Shown: positions 16,957 through 25,572 of the stretch, piece by piece
How positions within the stretch are numbered: position 1 is the first letter of the stretch
Layout: each line of letters starts with the position of its first letter
Assembly (NCBI GenBank): GCA_016742095.1
Contig: JACVCJ010000020.1
Coordinates: 1 to 64,000, forward strand
Length of the DNA stretch: 64,000 nt
Origin: Bacteroidia bacterium
Lineage (GTDB): Bacteria; Bacteroidota; Bacteroidia; CAIKAF01
Direction: 5' to 3'
Program-made: the position numbers and the translations under genes
The notes under the pieces: model-generated
What the model saw: only the letters and a program-made list of their open reading frames with translations
Told to the model about the DNA's origin: nothing
Databases searched by the model: none

Positions 16957-18369
16957 TCAGCGTTGCTGCACCTGCCAGACGATCCAGTTGTAGATAACCG
17001 TGCTGAAGCGGGATTGTTCTTCCCGGCGTTCCTGTACTTCGGTTTTCAGTTTTTCAGAAAGCTGTGCATATTTTTCTTTCTGGTTCCGGAAGGATTCCAG
17101 CTCGATCATTTTCTGTATCAGTTTTACCAGGGGTTTATCTTCGACGCGTGCATTCCGCCGGAAGCGAAAGCTCTGCAATATATTGCCGATCTCGCGTTCG
17201 GCATTGTCCATATCGCCCTTCTGAAAATAGACCATGGCATATACCAGGCGGTAGTAATAATATTCCGTTACGGGGCGCCGGATAATTTCCGGGTCCAGCA
17301 GCCGGAAGGCATCCGCGGGTCTATCCAGCATAAGACAGGCAATGGAAGCAAAGCAGGCAAACCGGTAGCGGAGTTTTTTGTTTTTATCGATGGCCTGGAA
17401 ATGAGCCGTATAGATATCGCTTACTTCTTTATGTTTGCCCAGCAGCAGGGCATTTACACAATAGTTGAAATACAGGTCCAGGAAGCCGTGTGCATCCCTG
17501 GTATGCTCCAGTGCAATGGTATAATAGCGGTCGGCTTCGGCGTGACGGCCCGACAGGAACAACTCCAGGGCCAGGTTGCCATACAGGGCCGGCAGGTCGC
17601 GGTTGCGCGCGGGTCTTAAACGGCTTACTTCCGGCAGGGCCTCTATAAGCTGCAGGTAGGTCTGTATCTTTTCTTCACCGCTTTGCATATACGAAGCCGC
17701 ATACCTGCGCAGGTAACTGCTTACGATGCCGGCGCCGGGGGAGCTCTCTCCGTTTTCTTCTTCCGCCGTCGGTGTATGCCCGGGATCGAGGGTACTGATC
17801 ACCTTCAGCGAAAAATTCCTGCGCAGTTCCAGCTCGGCCGCCACTTCGTTCGTATAGCGTTCCAGGGCTTCCTTTTTCAGTTGCAGCAGGCGAAGTACCT
17901 CTTCGTAATGCGTCACGGAGACCTCTTTATAACGTATGGTATGATCGACAGCGCAGGTATACAGGGCTACCAGGTTTTTATGATCGGCCTGTGCAATGGC
18001 CATACGTTCGGTTTCGGTAAATACGTTCCGGAACAGTTCGGTCTCGCCTTTCTGCAGCATGCGTTCCAGCAGCAGCAGGTTACGGGTGATCTCCTGTGTG
18101 TTTTTCTCATTTTCCCGGCGTATGATAAGAGATTCTATGGCCTGGTTCAGCAGCCTCAGTTCGTTGCGGAGCAGGTAATCTTTTGCACTGCTGTATTTTT
18201 CACCGAAGGCCGCCCGGAACATATTCTCCTTGTCATGCCCTTTCTGTGCAGCCTGTAACAGGTATTTGTACAGTTTATTCAGGGAACTCCGTTTATGTTC
18301 CTTCAGCATCTGCTGCAGTTCTTTTTTTTCTCCGTCTTCCAGCAGGGTAATAAGATGTACGGTCTTCAT
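16957..18369 (-). CDS. Alpha-solenoid (TPR-like) protein of unknown function
   Basis: A 470-residue, highly helical and charged cytoplasmic protein with no signal peptide. From residue ~90 on, paired helices with TPR-like spacing (for example ALYGNLALELFLSGRHAEADRYY, YRLVYAMVYFQKGDMDNAERE) suggest a tetratricopeptide-type solenoid; the N-terminal ~80 residues are a separate helical segment. No catalytic motif is seen. A role as a scaffold or protein-protein adaptor is the most that can be said. It is divergent from a lipoprotein gene across a region with a 15-base palindrome. Confidence 0.7.
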   Translation of the reverse strand: MKTVHLITLLEDGEKKELQQMLKEHKRSSLNKLYKYLLQAAQKGHDKENMFRAAFGEKYSSAKDYLLRNELRLLNQAIESLIIRRENEKNTQEITRNLLLLERMLQKGETELFRNVFTETERMAIAQADHKNLVALYTCAVDHTIRYKEVSVTHYEEVLRLLQLKKEALERYTNEVAAELELRRNFSLKVISTLDPGHTPTAEEENGESSPGAGIVSSYLRRYAASYMQSGEEKIQTYLQLIEALPEVSRLRPARNRDLPALYGNLALELFLSGRHAEADRYYTIALEHTRDAHGFLDLYFNYCVNALLLGKHKEVSDIYTAHFQAIDKNKKLRYRFACFASIACLMLDRPADAFRLLDPEIIRRPVTEYYYYRLVYAMVYFQKGDMDNAEREIGNILQSFRFRRNARVEDKPLVKLIQKMIELESFRNQKEKYAQLSEKLKTEVQERREEQSRFSTVIYNWIVWQVQQR

Positions 18370-18433
18370 CGCCCCGCGAATTTACTAAAAGTATCTTATG
18401 CACAGTTCTGTCGGAGAGTTATCCTTTTACGCG

Positions 18434-18448
18434 GTTCTGTCACAGAAC
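18434..18448. promoter_or_regulatory. 15-base palindrome in a divergent intergenic region
   Basis: GTTCTGTCACAGAAC is a perfect dyad about one central base. A related half site, CAGTTCTGTC, occurs about 30 bases away at 18403-18412. The position between divergent genes suggests an operator; no adjacent regulator gene is an obvious candidate. Confidence 0.4.
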
Positions 18449-18633
18449 GGCTCCGTTCACTTTCCGGCCCCGCCGGCCCGGTTTTAGCTTTGCAGCGGAT
18501 TAATTCGTACAGAACAGGAAAGCGAAAATTCAGTGTCAGGGCAGAACCGGAGCATGGTAAGATCATCCGGCGCACTTTCCCGCTTCTACCTGTAGCCGCG
18601 AACCTAAACATTAAACTTTATATACTGAGAACA

Positions 18634-19212
18634 ATGAAGAAAGTATGCACTCTTATGCTGATCGCAGCTCTGTGTGGCCTCACGGCCTGTAAAAAAGACG
18701 GCGATAAAGAACCGGGAGGCGGTGGTAATGGCACTAATCCTCCGGCAGGTATTAATTACAGGCTTCGTGTACATGCCGCACAAGGTTATTTTGCATCGAA
18801 CCCCGTAGATATGAATTATGACCCCGATGAGGCCAGCGACTATTTTATGGCTCTGTTTAAGCCCCAGGACAACGGAACACACGTTCGTATACGCCGTTCC
18901 GGACCCCGTCTTGCAGATCTGCTGCTGTATTTTGACGGGGGAACGGGGATGGGTACCAGGACCATCGTACCGCATCCCGCTTATCCCGAAAGTAACCTGG
19001 TACTGCTCAAGGCCGACGGATCGTTTAACATAAAGGTGGTTTTCCCGGAACAGACAGCTGTACAGGTAAGCGCTTACGGAGCACCGGGTGCCGCGCTGAG
19101 CGGGAAGCTCAGCGGCATTTTTACACATACGGAAACACTGAGCGATCCCTTTACGATAACGGAATACGATACAGAGCTGACGGTAGAATTCACCATAAAA
19201 CGGAGTGAATAA
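18634..19212 (+). CDS. Lipoprotein of unknown function
   Basis: A 192-residue lipoprotein (lipobox LTAC, start ATG 18634) with a glycine-rich linker after the lipidated cysteine (GDKEPGGGGNGTNPPAG) and then a single beta-rich domain of about 150 residues. No family is recognised. The linker is typical of surface or outer-membrane-anchored Bacteroidota lipoproteins. A strong terminator follows it, so it is probably a single-gene transcript. Confidence 0.75.
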   Translation: MKKVCTLMLIAALCGLTACKKDGDKEPGGGGNGTNPPAGINYRLRVHAAQGYFASNPVDMNYDPDEASDYFMALFKPQDNGTHVRIRRSGPRLADLLLYFDGGTGMGTRTIVPHPAYPESNLVLLKADGSFNIKVVFPEQTAVQVSAYGAPGAALSGKLSGIFTHTETLSDPFTITEYDTELTVEFTIKRSE

Positions 19213-19243
19213 CAACGCATATGGTCCGTTACTTTTGAGAGAG

Positions 19244-19268
19244 GTCCTGTTCCGGCAGGACTTTTTTC
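19244..19268 (+). terminator. Rho-independent terminator
   Basis: Stem GTCCTG/CAGGAC with a six-base loop followed by six T on the plus strand, after the lipoprotein gene. Confidence 0.8.
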
Positions 19269-19346
19269 TTTTAGGGATATACGATAAATTAATACGGCGG
19301 TTCGCCCGGATTATGTACATTTAAGAAAACAAAACAGGAAAAAAGT

Positions 19347-20324
19347 ATGGCAAATGCAAGACCTTTTAAAGGAGCCGAAGATCCGCAGATATTTACGGAA
19401 GTGCGCGCATTTCTGAAGGGACTGAATGCCGGGGGCGGCAAGCCGATGGAGGAAATGAGCCCGGCGGAGGCAAGACAGGTGCTTGTGAACGCACAGAGAT
19501 CGGTAGAAGTGGATCACAGCGGTATCAGCGAAAGCGAACGTACCATCACACAGAACGGTATGCAGGTAACAATTCATATTACCCGGCCGGCAGATGCGAA
19601 AAACGATGCACCTGTATTTATTTTCATACATGGTGGCGGCTGGGTACTGGGCGATTATCCCACGCACCGCCGTCTGGTACGCGACCTGGTGGTACACAGC
19701 GGGGCCGTGGCCGTATTTCCGGATTATACGCCTTCGCCCGAAGCCCGATATCCTGTGGCGATAAACCAGATTTACGCGGCCCTGCAATGGGTATACGAAA
19801 ACGGGGCTGAGATCGGTGTGGACAGCAGTCGCCTGGCCGTAGCCGGCAACAGCGTGGGCGGAAATATGGCTGCCGTAACGGCCCTGATGGCCAAAGATAA
19901 AAAAGGGCCGGAAATCAAGCTGCAGCTGCTGTTATGGCCGGTAACGAATGCTGATTTTGAAACGGGATCCTACAACCTGTTTGCCGAAGAGCGTTTCCTC
20001 ACTAAAAATATGATGAAGTGGTTCTGGGACAATTACCTGCCCGACCGCTCCAAACGGACCGAAATATATGCTTCGCCCCTGCAGGCTGTGACCGAACAGC
20101 TGAAGGGACTGCCGCCGGCCCTGGTGCAGACGGCCGAGAACGATGTACTGCGCGACGAAGGCGAGGCCTATGCCCGTAAACTGAACGAGGCCGGGGTAGA
20201 CGTTACTCTGACCCGCTATGCCGGGCAGATCCACGATTACGGACTGCTGAACCCGCTGGCGCACATCGCTTCGGTACAGACAGCCCTGCTGCAGGCAGCG
20301 GCGTTTCTGAAGGAGAAACTATAA
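19347..20324 (+). CDS. Alpha/beta hydrolase, HSL-type esterase
   Basis: A 325-residue cytoplasmic hydrolase of the hormone-sensitive-lipase group. The oxyanion motif HGGGW is followed by the nucleophile elbow GNSVGG (the usual GDSAGG form with Asn and Val); catalytic Asp (AENDVLRDEG) and His (QIHDYGLLNP) are in the expected places. It should hydrolyse short-chain esters; the natural substrate is unknown. It has no signal peptide and no operon partner. Confidence 0.93.
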   Translation: MANARPFKGAEDPQIFTEVRAFLKGLNAGGGKPMEEMSPAEARQVLVNAQRSVEVDHSGISESERTITQNGMQVTIHITRPADAKNDAPVFIFIHGGGWVLGDYPTHRRLVRDLVVHSGAVAVFPDYTPSPEARYPVAINQIYAALQWVYENGAEIGVDSSRLAVAGNSVGGNMAAVTALMAKDKKGPEIKLQLLLWPVTNADFETGSYNLFAEERFLTKNMMKWFWDNYLPDRSKRTEIYASPLQAVTEQLKGLPPALVQTAENDVLRDEGEAYARKLNEAGVDVTLTRYAGQIHDYGLLNPLAHIASVQTALLQAAAFLKEKL

Positions 20325-20500
20325 CGGGAACATCCGGTTGCGGGAACGTGACCGGTATCCAAAATGCCGCTCTGTATCCAGGAACGTCCGGGCATGTACG
20401 GGTGTTTTAATAAATGTACAAAATAAACAAGAACCGGTTAACCTGCTGACAGGATCCGGTATACTGAAAAAAATATAGAGTTTTAAAAGCCGTTTATGTC

Positions 20501-20508
20501 TATATTTG
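20501..20508 (+). promoter_or_regulatory. -7 promoter box
   Basis: TATATTTG fits TAnnTTTG. The predicted start near 20512 leaves a leader of about 18 bases before the ATG at 20531 and only about 6 before an alternative ATG at 20519. Confidence 0.6.
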
Positions 20509-20530
20509 TTCTGTATAAATGTCTTTCCTG

Positions 20531-21643
20531 ATGAAAACGTCCCGCTTTTCTGCTTTTATGTTCTCCATACTGTTCGCTGCGGGTTGGTTTGCCTGTGATC
20601 CGAAAGAGAAGGACCCGCTGCCGGAAGATTGCCCCGACAGTGTATATTTTATAAAATATGACGATTACGGTTATTCCGGGCTGCCCCGTTCGCATTTTAC
20701 CACGCCCGACGGCCGCTGGTTCCAGGTATACGACAATAAGCTGGCCCTGGTAAAACCCGGCAATGACCTCTCAAAGGAATATGAAGCGGAGCACGATATC
20801 ATTCCGCAATCCGTGCGGGTGATGCCCGACGGAGGCATTTTTTTCCTGGACGGTTTTTATGTGTATTACATCGGGCCAAACGGCTATATGAACCACAATA
20901 CGGATATGTATGCAGGCGTTTCCGTACCTTTTGACGATACCTGGTACGGCGCTGCCTTTACCACCGCCGAAGGATATTACGGGTATGCAGACCGCGACGG
21001 GGACGGTTTCCGCGTGAACCTGCGCACGCCATCCCTGGGCATCGTAGACATGATCAACTATACCAGTGTTCCGCAGGGCGACTGCCTGGGCGCCTACCAT
21101 GAGAACGGTGTGTATACCGTGGTGCGCAGCTTCCAGTTCCAGGGCAACCCCTATGTACAGCGTTACCGTTTTTACAAACAGGGCAATACCATCCATACAC
21201 AGATCACGGATGTGCAGATCCCCGAAGAGACCAAAGGAAAGGAATGGCATAACTTTAAGCCGGACGGCAACGGTTTTGCCACCTTTGATATCTACGAAAA
21301 CGACGTGGTGCATCATTACCGCATCGATATACAGTCCGGGGGACCTTATGCCATACTCCCCGATACACCGCTGTACATCGAGGCTCCGGGCTGTACCTAT
21401 CGTTTCAGTGCCCAGAAAAATAACACGAGCGGCGCCTGCCTGCTTCGTGTAATGAAGATGAACAGTTCCGGCGCTATGCTCTGGCACCGCGAAATTCCCA
21501 CGGGCAATTACCTGCTGTTCAATATTTACGGGTGGGCCCATACGGAAGGCGTGTACCTGCATGCGTCCTATTTCCCGGAGACCTATTCGGGAGTGGGCAA
21601 CTGCCGTATCTATATTTCGGCCGACGGCGCTGTATGCGATTAA
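20531..21643 (+). CDS. Lipoprotein of unknown function
   Basis: A 370-residue lipoprotein with lipobox WFAC. I start it at the ATG at 20531 (MKTSRFSAFMF), because an ATG 12 bases earlier is very close to the -7 box. The mature part is rich in aromatic beta strands with repeating turns such as YGYADRDGDGF and HNFKPDGNGFATF, which suggests a beta-propeller-like fold. No catalytic or binding motif is recognised. The neighbours on both sides are unrelated. Confidence 0.75.
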   Translation: MKTSRFSAFMFSILFAAGWFACDPKEKDPLPEDCPDSVYFIKYDDYGYSGLPRSHFTTPDGRWFQVYDNKLALVKPGNDLSKEYEAEHDIIPQSVRVMPDGGIFFLDGFYVYYIGPNGYMNHNTDMYAGVSVPFDDTWYGAAFTTAEGYYGYADRDGDGFRVNLRTPSLGIVDMINYTSVPQGDCLGAYHENGVYTVVRSFQFQGNPYVQRYRFYKQGNTIHTQITDVQIPEETKGKEWHNFKPDGNGFATFDIYENDVVHHYRIDIQSGGPYAILPDTPLYIEAPGCTYRFSAQKNNTSGACLLRVMKMNSSGAMLWHREIPTGNYLLFNIYGWAHTEGVYLHASYFPETYSGVGNCRIYISADGAVCD

Positions 21644-21658
21644 AGGTCTTACCGTCAG

Positions 21659-22525
21659 TTAAACCATAAACGGCCGTGTCACCTGCACACAGTGATCCCA
21701 CACGGTCTGTTCATTTTCTGCCGAGTAGTATTTTTCAGCAGGCTTTTCTTCTCCTTTCGGTCCGAAATATTTACCTGTAACCCCTTCCAGTCCGGGCGAT
21801 ACGGCTCCCTGTACGCTGCTTCGTGCTCCCGCAGCCAGCGAATTCATCATCGGCTTCCAGAGAAAATAAATGATCCTGAATTTTAACTGTTTCGTAGATT
21901 CGCGGCCGAGACTGGTGGCAGCCGAACCCGGATGTACCGTGTTGAAACTTATATGATGAAAGCCCCGTCGTTTTGCCTCCTTCACGAAGTGCCGCATCAT
22001 CCAGATCACATATAATTTTGACCATGCGTAGGCTTTGGCCATGCTGTAGCTACGTTTGAGTTCGATGTCGTCCAGGGCAGGTTTTCCGCCCATGGAATGA
22101 GAAGCCGACGAAACGGTAAGTACACGGGCCGAATCGCTTTTTGCAAGCAGGTCCAGTAACAGCTGTGTCAAAAGAAAAGGTGCAAAAAGGTTTATGGTCA
22201 TCGTTTTTTCATGCCCCTCGGAGGTCGTTTCCCGTACATCGCTGAACTGCGCACCGGCATTATTGATCAATACGTCCAGGCGTTCGTATTTACTCCGGAT
22301 ATCTTCTGCAAATCGTTTTACTTCGGCAAGAGACAGAAAATCGGCTGTAAACATTTCTATATTCTGATTGCCGCTTTCTTTCTTTATCTCTTCATACGCT
22401 GCGCGGGTCTTCTCCCTGTTGCGGCCGTGCAGCAGTATGGTATGGCCCTGTGCGGCTAAGGTTCTGGCGGTTTCTTTTCCGATACCGTCCGAGGCTCCTG
22501 TTACCAGGATGATCTTACTTTTCAT
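21659..22525 (-). CDS. Short-chain dehydrogenase/reductase
   Basis: A 288-residue classical SDR. TGASDGIG (9-16) binds the dinucleotide, NNAG is present, and the catalytic YxxxK is found in AYAWSKLY. The sequence is closest in style to retinol-dehydrogenase/WWOX-type SDRs acting on hydrophobic alcohols or aldehydes. It overlaps the preceding NAD(P)-binding gene by 11 bases and so is the second gene of a two-gene operon divergent from a MerR regulator. Confidence 0.92.
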   Translation of the reverse strand: MKSKIILVTGASDGIGKETARTLAAQGHTILLHGRNREKTRAAYEEIKKESGNQNIEMFTADFLSLAEVKRFAEDIRSKYERLDVLINNAGAQFSDVRETTSEGHEKTMTINLFAPFLLTQLLLDLLAKSDSARVLTVSSASHSMGGKPALDDIELKRSYSMAKAYAWSKLYVIWMMRHFVKEAKRRGFHHISFNTVHPGSAATSLGRESTKQLKFRIIYFLWKPMMNSLAAGARSSVQGAVSPGLEGVTGKYFGPKGEEKPAEKYYSAENEQTVWDHCVQVTRPFMV

Positions 22526-23189
22526 ATGGGGAATAATTGTATTTGCTGATCTTGTGAATGTCTTTTACATAAATGACAGAGTGCGGGTACGTGTTTGCCG
22601 CCAGGTAGATCATCGTTCCGGTGACCTGCTTCATGGTACTGTATATGCCGGGAAGTAAAACCCGTACCAGCGGGAACAGCCATGAAATATACCTGTAGAA
22701 GGCGGGCAGGCGTTTCTGTCCTTCCGATGCTTTCACGAAACCTATCCGGAACCCGAAGACCTGCCTGAAGGGTAGTTTCATCAGGTCATTCTCGGTTCTG
22801 CCTTTAATGCGTGCCCACATCATTCTGCCTTTTTCAGTGCTGTCGGTACCGCCACCGCTTATATAGATAAAAGACATTCCGGGGCCGGGGTTCAGGGCCC
22901 GGGCAAAATGGAGGGTGGTATCGTAGGTGATGCGTTTATAATCGGCTTCACTCATTCCCACACTGCTTACGCCCGCACAATAGAAACAGGCATCGTACCC
23001 GGAGAGCCGGGGATCGTTCTCAGAGAGGGAAAGAAAATCTTTTACCACATAGTGCTGTAACCTGGGATGTATGATATCGGGAAGTTTCCGGCTTACGCTC
23101 AGTATATGGGTTACGGCCGGGTTCTTCAGGCATTCGAGCAGAACGCCCTCACCGATCATGCCTGTGGTTCCTGTAATGATCACTTTCAT
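22515..23189 (-). CDS. NAD(P)-binding Rossmann-fold protein, atypical SDR
   Basis: A 224-residue protein of the extended/atypical SDR type. GTTGMIGEG at residues 7-15 gives the GxxGxxG dinucleotide motif, and FYCAGVSS and FIYISGGG are typical of the NAD(P)H-binding epimerase-like group. The canonical YxxxK is not obvious, as is common in this group, so it may bind rather than catalyse. It is the first gene of the operon with the SDR and has a good -7 box at 23216-23223. Confidence 0.85.
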   Translation of the reverse strand: MKVIITGTTGMIGEGVLLECLKNPAVTHILSVSRKLPDIIHPRLQHYVVKDFLSLSENDPRLSGYDACFYCAGVSSVGMSEADYKRITYDTTLHFARALNPGPGMSFIYISGGGTDSTEKGRMMWARIKGRTENDLMKLPFRQVFGFRIGFVKASEGQKRLPAFYRYISWLFPLVRVLLPGIYSTMKQVTGTMIYLAANTYPHSVIYVKDIHKISKYNYSPYEK

Positions 23190-23215
23190 AGATAGCAGAT
23201 ATCATTTTGACAATG

Positions 23216-23223
23216 CAAATTTA
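23216..23223 (-). promoter_or_regulatory. -7 promoter box of the two-gene oxidoreductase operon
   Basis: TAAATTTG on the minus strand fits TAnnTTTG. Its expected -33 region begins about 19 bases upstream, exactly where the 30-bp MerR-type dyad starts. Confidence 0.6.
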
Positions 23224-23241
23224 TCCCTTAACTTTATAACC

Positions 23242-23271
23242 TTAAAGTATAGAGTATAGTCTATACTTTAA
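23242..23271. promoter_or_regulatory. 30-bp perfect dyad, probable MerR operator
   Basis: TTAAAGTATAG and CTATACTTTAA are perfect inverted repeats of 11 bp around an 8-bp centre. The dyad lies between the MerR gene and the divergent oxidoreductase operon and covers the -33 side of the latter, the usual position for MerR-family control. Confidence 0.75.
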
Positions 23272-23299
23272 ACTTTTTTAAAATATTAACATTTCAGGT

Positions 23300-23662
23300 A
23301 TGCTGATCAACGAATTATCGAAGCGGACAGGGGTTTCCATTCATACCCTGCGTTATTATGAAAACCTGGGGCTCATCAGCGGGGCTGTGGATGAAACGGT
23401 AACTACGAACAGGTATAAAAACTACGGCGAGGACGCCCTGGAACGGGTTGAGATCATACGGGAAGGGAAAGAGGCCGGATTTACCCTGGCAGAAATAAAG
23501 AAAATGCTGGAGAGCTGGTACAGCGGAACCCTCACGCCGGAAGAGCAGCTGAAGACCATGGATAAAAAGATCGCCGAAGTGGAAAACCGGATCCGCAAGC
23601 TGAAGGACGTAAAAAAACTGCTGGTACGGATGAGGAAAGAGATCGGTAAGGGGGAGTGCTGA
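23300..23662 (+). CDS. MerR family transcriptional regulator
   Basis: A 120-residue MerR protein: winged HTH (INELSKRTGVSIHTLRYYENLGLIS), then EIKKMLESW and a dimerisation coiled coil (LKTMDKKIAEVENRIRKLKDVKKLLVRMR). The only cysteine is the last residue, so it is neither a classical metal sensor nor clearly an aldehyde-sensing AdhR type. Its position and the dyad upstream suggest that it controls itself and the divergent SDR operon. The inducer is unknown. Confidence 0.93.
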   Translation: MLINELSKRTGVSIHTLRYYENLGLISGAVDETVTTNRYKNYGEDALERVEIIREGKEAGFTLAEIKKMLESWYSGTLTPEEQLKTMDKKIAEVENRIRKLKDVKKLLVRMRKEIGKGEC

Positions 23663-23826
23663 AAAGACCTGAGTGCGGTCCGGACGGTAAAGATTTGTGA
23701 ATTGGTATACTGATGATCAAAAGGTGTAAAAAATATCACCAGAGCGATAGCGATGCGGTTTCAGGAAATTATCACCTGTCTCCAACACTTTTTTCCGATA
23801 ACTGCGCCTACAATTATTTGTATTCT

Positions 23827-23880
23827 AATGTTTAATTATTTGAACAATTATATGTATATTTGTATGGTTAATTAAACATT
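23827..23880 (+). promoter_or_regulatory. hipBA promoter and operator
   Basis: The -7 box TATATTTG (23855-23862) is enclosed by a perfect 12-bp inverted repeat, AATGTTTAATTA at 23827-23838 and TAATTAAACATT at 23869-23880, which ends directly against the hipB start codon. The arms are 42 bp centre to centre, four helical turns. An inner imperfect palindrome (AATTATTTGAACAATT, 23835-23850) lies on the -33 side. This is the expected layout for autorepression by HipB dimers. Confidence 0.8.
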
Positions 23881-24195
23881 ATGCCTAAAAGAGATGTAAT
23901 ATTATTACCCAGGAATAAAAGGATCCTGGCCGGGCTTGGTGAGAACATCAAACTGGCGAGACTACGCAGGAAGTTGAGCGGGGAACAGGTGGCCGAGCGC
24001 GCAGGCATCAGCAGGACGACGCTCATATCCATCGAAAAGGGGCATGAAGGCGTAAGCATCGGCTCTTACCTGAATGTCCTTTATGTGATGGGGCTTGAAA
24101 AGGATTTTTTGAATATCGGCAAAGACGATGACCTGGGCCGGAAATTACAGGATGCAAACCTGATGATCAGGGAACGTGCCCCGAAAAGGAGTTAA
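23881..24195 (+). CDS. HipB-like antitoxin (XRE family HTH)
   Basis: A 104-residue helix-turn-helix protein (ARLRRKLSGEQVAERAGISRTTLISIEKGHEGVS). It is the antitoxin and DNA-binding partner of the downstream HipA kinase, which starts three bases after its stop. HipB family proteins neutralise HipA and repress the operon, and a matching operator lies directly upstream. The C-terminal tail ends in RERAPKRS, rich in Arg and Lys. Confidence 0.9.
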   Translation: MPKRDVILLPRNKRILAGLGENIKLARLRRKLSGEQVAERAGISRTTLISIEKGHEGVSIGSYLNVLYVMGLEKDFLNIGKDDDLGRKLQDANLMIRERAPKRS

Positions 24196-24198
24196 GCC

Positions 24199-25476
24199 AT
24201 GGCAAAGGTCAGCCAAAGAAGAAACATATACGTATATGCCGGTTGGCAAGGTTTGGATGGGGTCGTCCTGATGGGAAGCCTGTATGCCGAACAGTCACGG
24301 GGAAATGAAATTTTTTCGTTTGAATACGACAAGGCATGGATCGAATCGGGAAATGCGCAGGTACTTGATCCCGATTTGCAACTTTATGCCGGTAAGCAAT
24401 ATATCAAAGGCGCAAAGGGCAATTTCGGCATGTTCCTCGATTCTTCCCCGGACAGGTGGGGACGACTCTTAATGAGAAGAAGAGAGGCCGCATTGGCAAG
24501 GCAGGAAGAACGGGAACAAGTGAACCTCTTCGAAACCGATTTTCTCCTTGGCGTATACGATGCCCACCGTATGGGCGGGTTACGGTTCAAGCTCGACCGC
24601 GAAGGGCCGTACCTGAATGATAACAAGGCACTGGCAAGCCCACCATGGACCTCGATCCCTGAACTCGAACAGATCAGCCTGAAACTGGAAGAAGATAACG
24701 TCAGCGAAGATCCCGAATACATAAAATGGCTTAGTATGCTTGTTGCACCAGGTTCCTCATTGGGTGGTGCCCGGCCTAAAGCCAGCGTGACGGATAAGAA
24801 TGGTAACCTGTGGATCGCTAAATTCCCGAGCAGATATGATGATTCGGACATCGGCGGTTGGGAAATGGTGACGCATGAATTGGCAATGGCGGCAGGCATC
24901 GTCGTGCCCGGGGCGATGGCAAAAAAATTCTCCCGGAACAACCATACGTTCCTGACCAAAAGATTTGACCGGACCGATGACGGAAAAAGGCTGCATTTTG
25001 CTTCCGCCATGACCATGCTGGGGCATACGGACGGGGAACATTCTGCCGAAGGAGTGAGCTATCTTGAATTGGTAGGTTTTATTACCCGGCACGGCTCAAA
25101 AGTGAATGAAGATCTGGAACAGCTTTGGAGAAGGATCGTATTCAATATCTGTGTCTCCAATACAGACGACCATTTAAGAAATCATGGATTTTTACTGGAC
25201 AAAGACGGCTGGACTTTGTCACCGGCTTACGACATGAACCCGGTTGAGACGGGAACCGGGTTAAAATTGAACATCAACGAGTACGAGAATGATCTGGATT
25301 TAGATCTGGCCATGGGGGTGCATGCTTATTTCAGGCTGGATGGGGAACGCGCAGCCAAAATTATAGAAGAAGTGAAGGCGGCTGTACGTAATTGGAAGGC
25401 CGTAGCTGCAAAATATCGTATTTCAAAAAAGGAACAGGAGTTAAAGTCAGGAGCATTTCGACACGCAGGTTCATAA
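24199..25476 (+). CDS. HipA-like serine/threonine kinase toxin
   Basis: A 425-residue HipA-fold kinase. SSLGGARPK (186-194) matches the regulatory-serine/P-loop region of E. coli HipA, and WIAKFPS supplies the ATP-binding Lys208. FLTKRFDR, then NTDDHLRNHG (321-330) with the catalytic Asp, and SPAYDMNP with metal-binding Asp345 complete the active site. All key residues are present, so the enzyme looks active. HipA toxins phosphorylate targets such as glutamyl-tRNA synthetase and slow growth. Together with HipB it forms a type II toxin-antitoxin module next to a repeat-rich tRNA locus. Confidence 0.93.
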   Translation: MAKVSQRRNIYVYAGWQGLDGVVLMGSLYAEQSRGNEIFSFEYDKAWIESGNAQVLDPDLQLYAGKQYIKGAKGNFGMFLDSSPDRWGRLLMRRREAALARQEEREQVNLFETDFLLGVYDAHRMGGLRFKLDREGPYLNDNKALASPPWTSIPELEQISLKLEEDNVSEDPEYIKWLSMLVAPGSSLGGARPKASVTDKNGNLWIAKFPSRYDDSDIGGWEMVTHELAMAAGIVVPGAMAKKFSRNNHTFLTKRFDRTDDGKRLHFASAMTMLGHTDGEHSAEGVSYLELVGFITRHGSKVNEDLEQLWRRIVFNICVSNTDDHLRNHGFLLDKDGWTLSPAYDMNPVETGTGLKLNINEYENDLDLDLAMGVHAYFRLDGERAAKIIEEVKAAVRNWKAVAAKYRISKKEQELKSGAFRHAGS

Positions 25477-25512
25477 AAGCACTTGGGCTACAAGCTCTTT
25501 TTCTTTTGATCT

Positions 25513-25572
25513 TGCGGTCCGCGCGGGATTGCTCCCTACGGTCGTGGCGAGATCACCGGCATTCTAACTATT
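25513..25572 (-). repeat. Degraded tRNA-Asp-like fragment with inserted palindrome
   Basis: Starts like the tRNA-Asp 3' end (ctTGCGGTCCG then CGGGA) and ends with GGCATTCTAAC, as in the intact tRNA at 26817-26827. The middle is replaced by the block TTGCTCCCTACGGTCG, which also occurs in the long repeats at 25.9 and 26.2 kb. It overlaps the last codons of the GIY-YIG gene. It is an imperfect match, so the homology is probable rather than certain. Confidence 0.45.
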
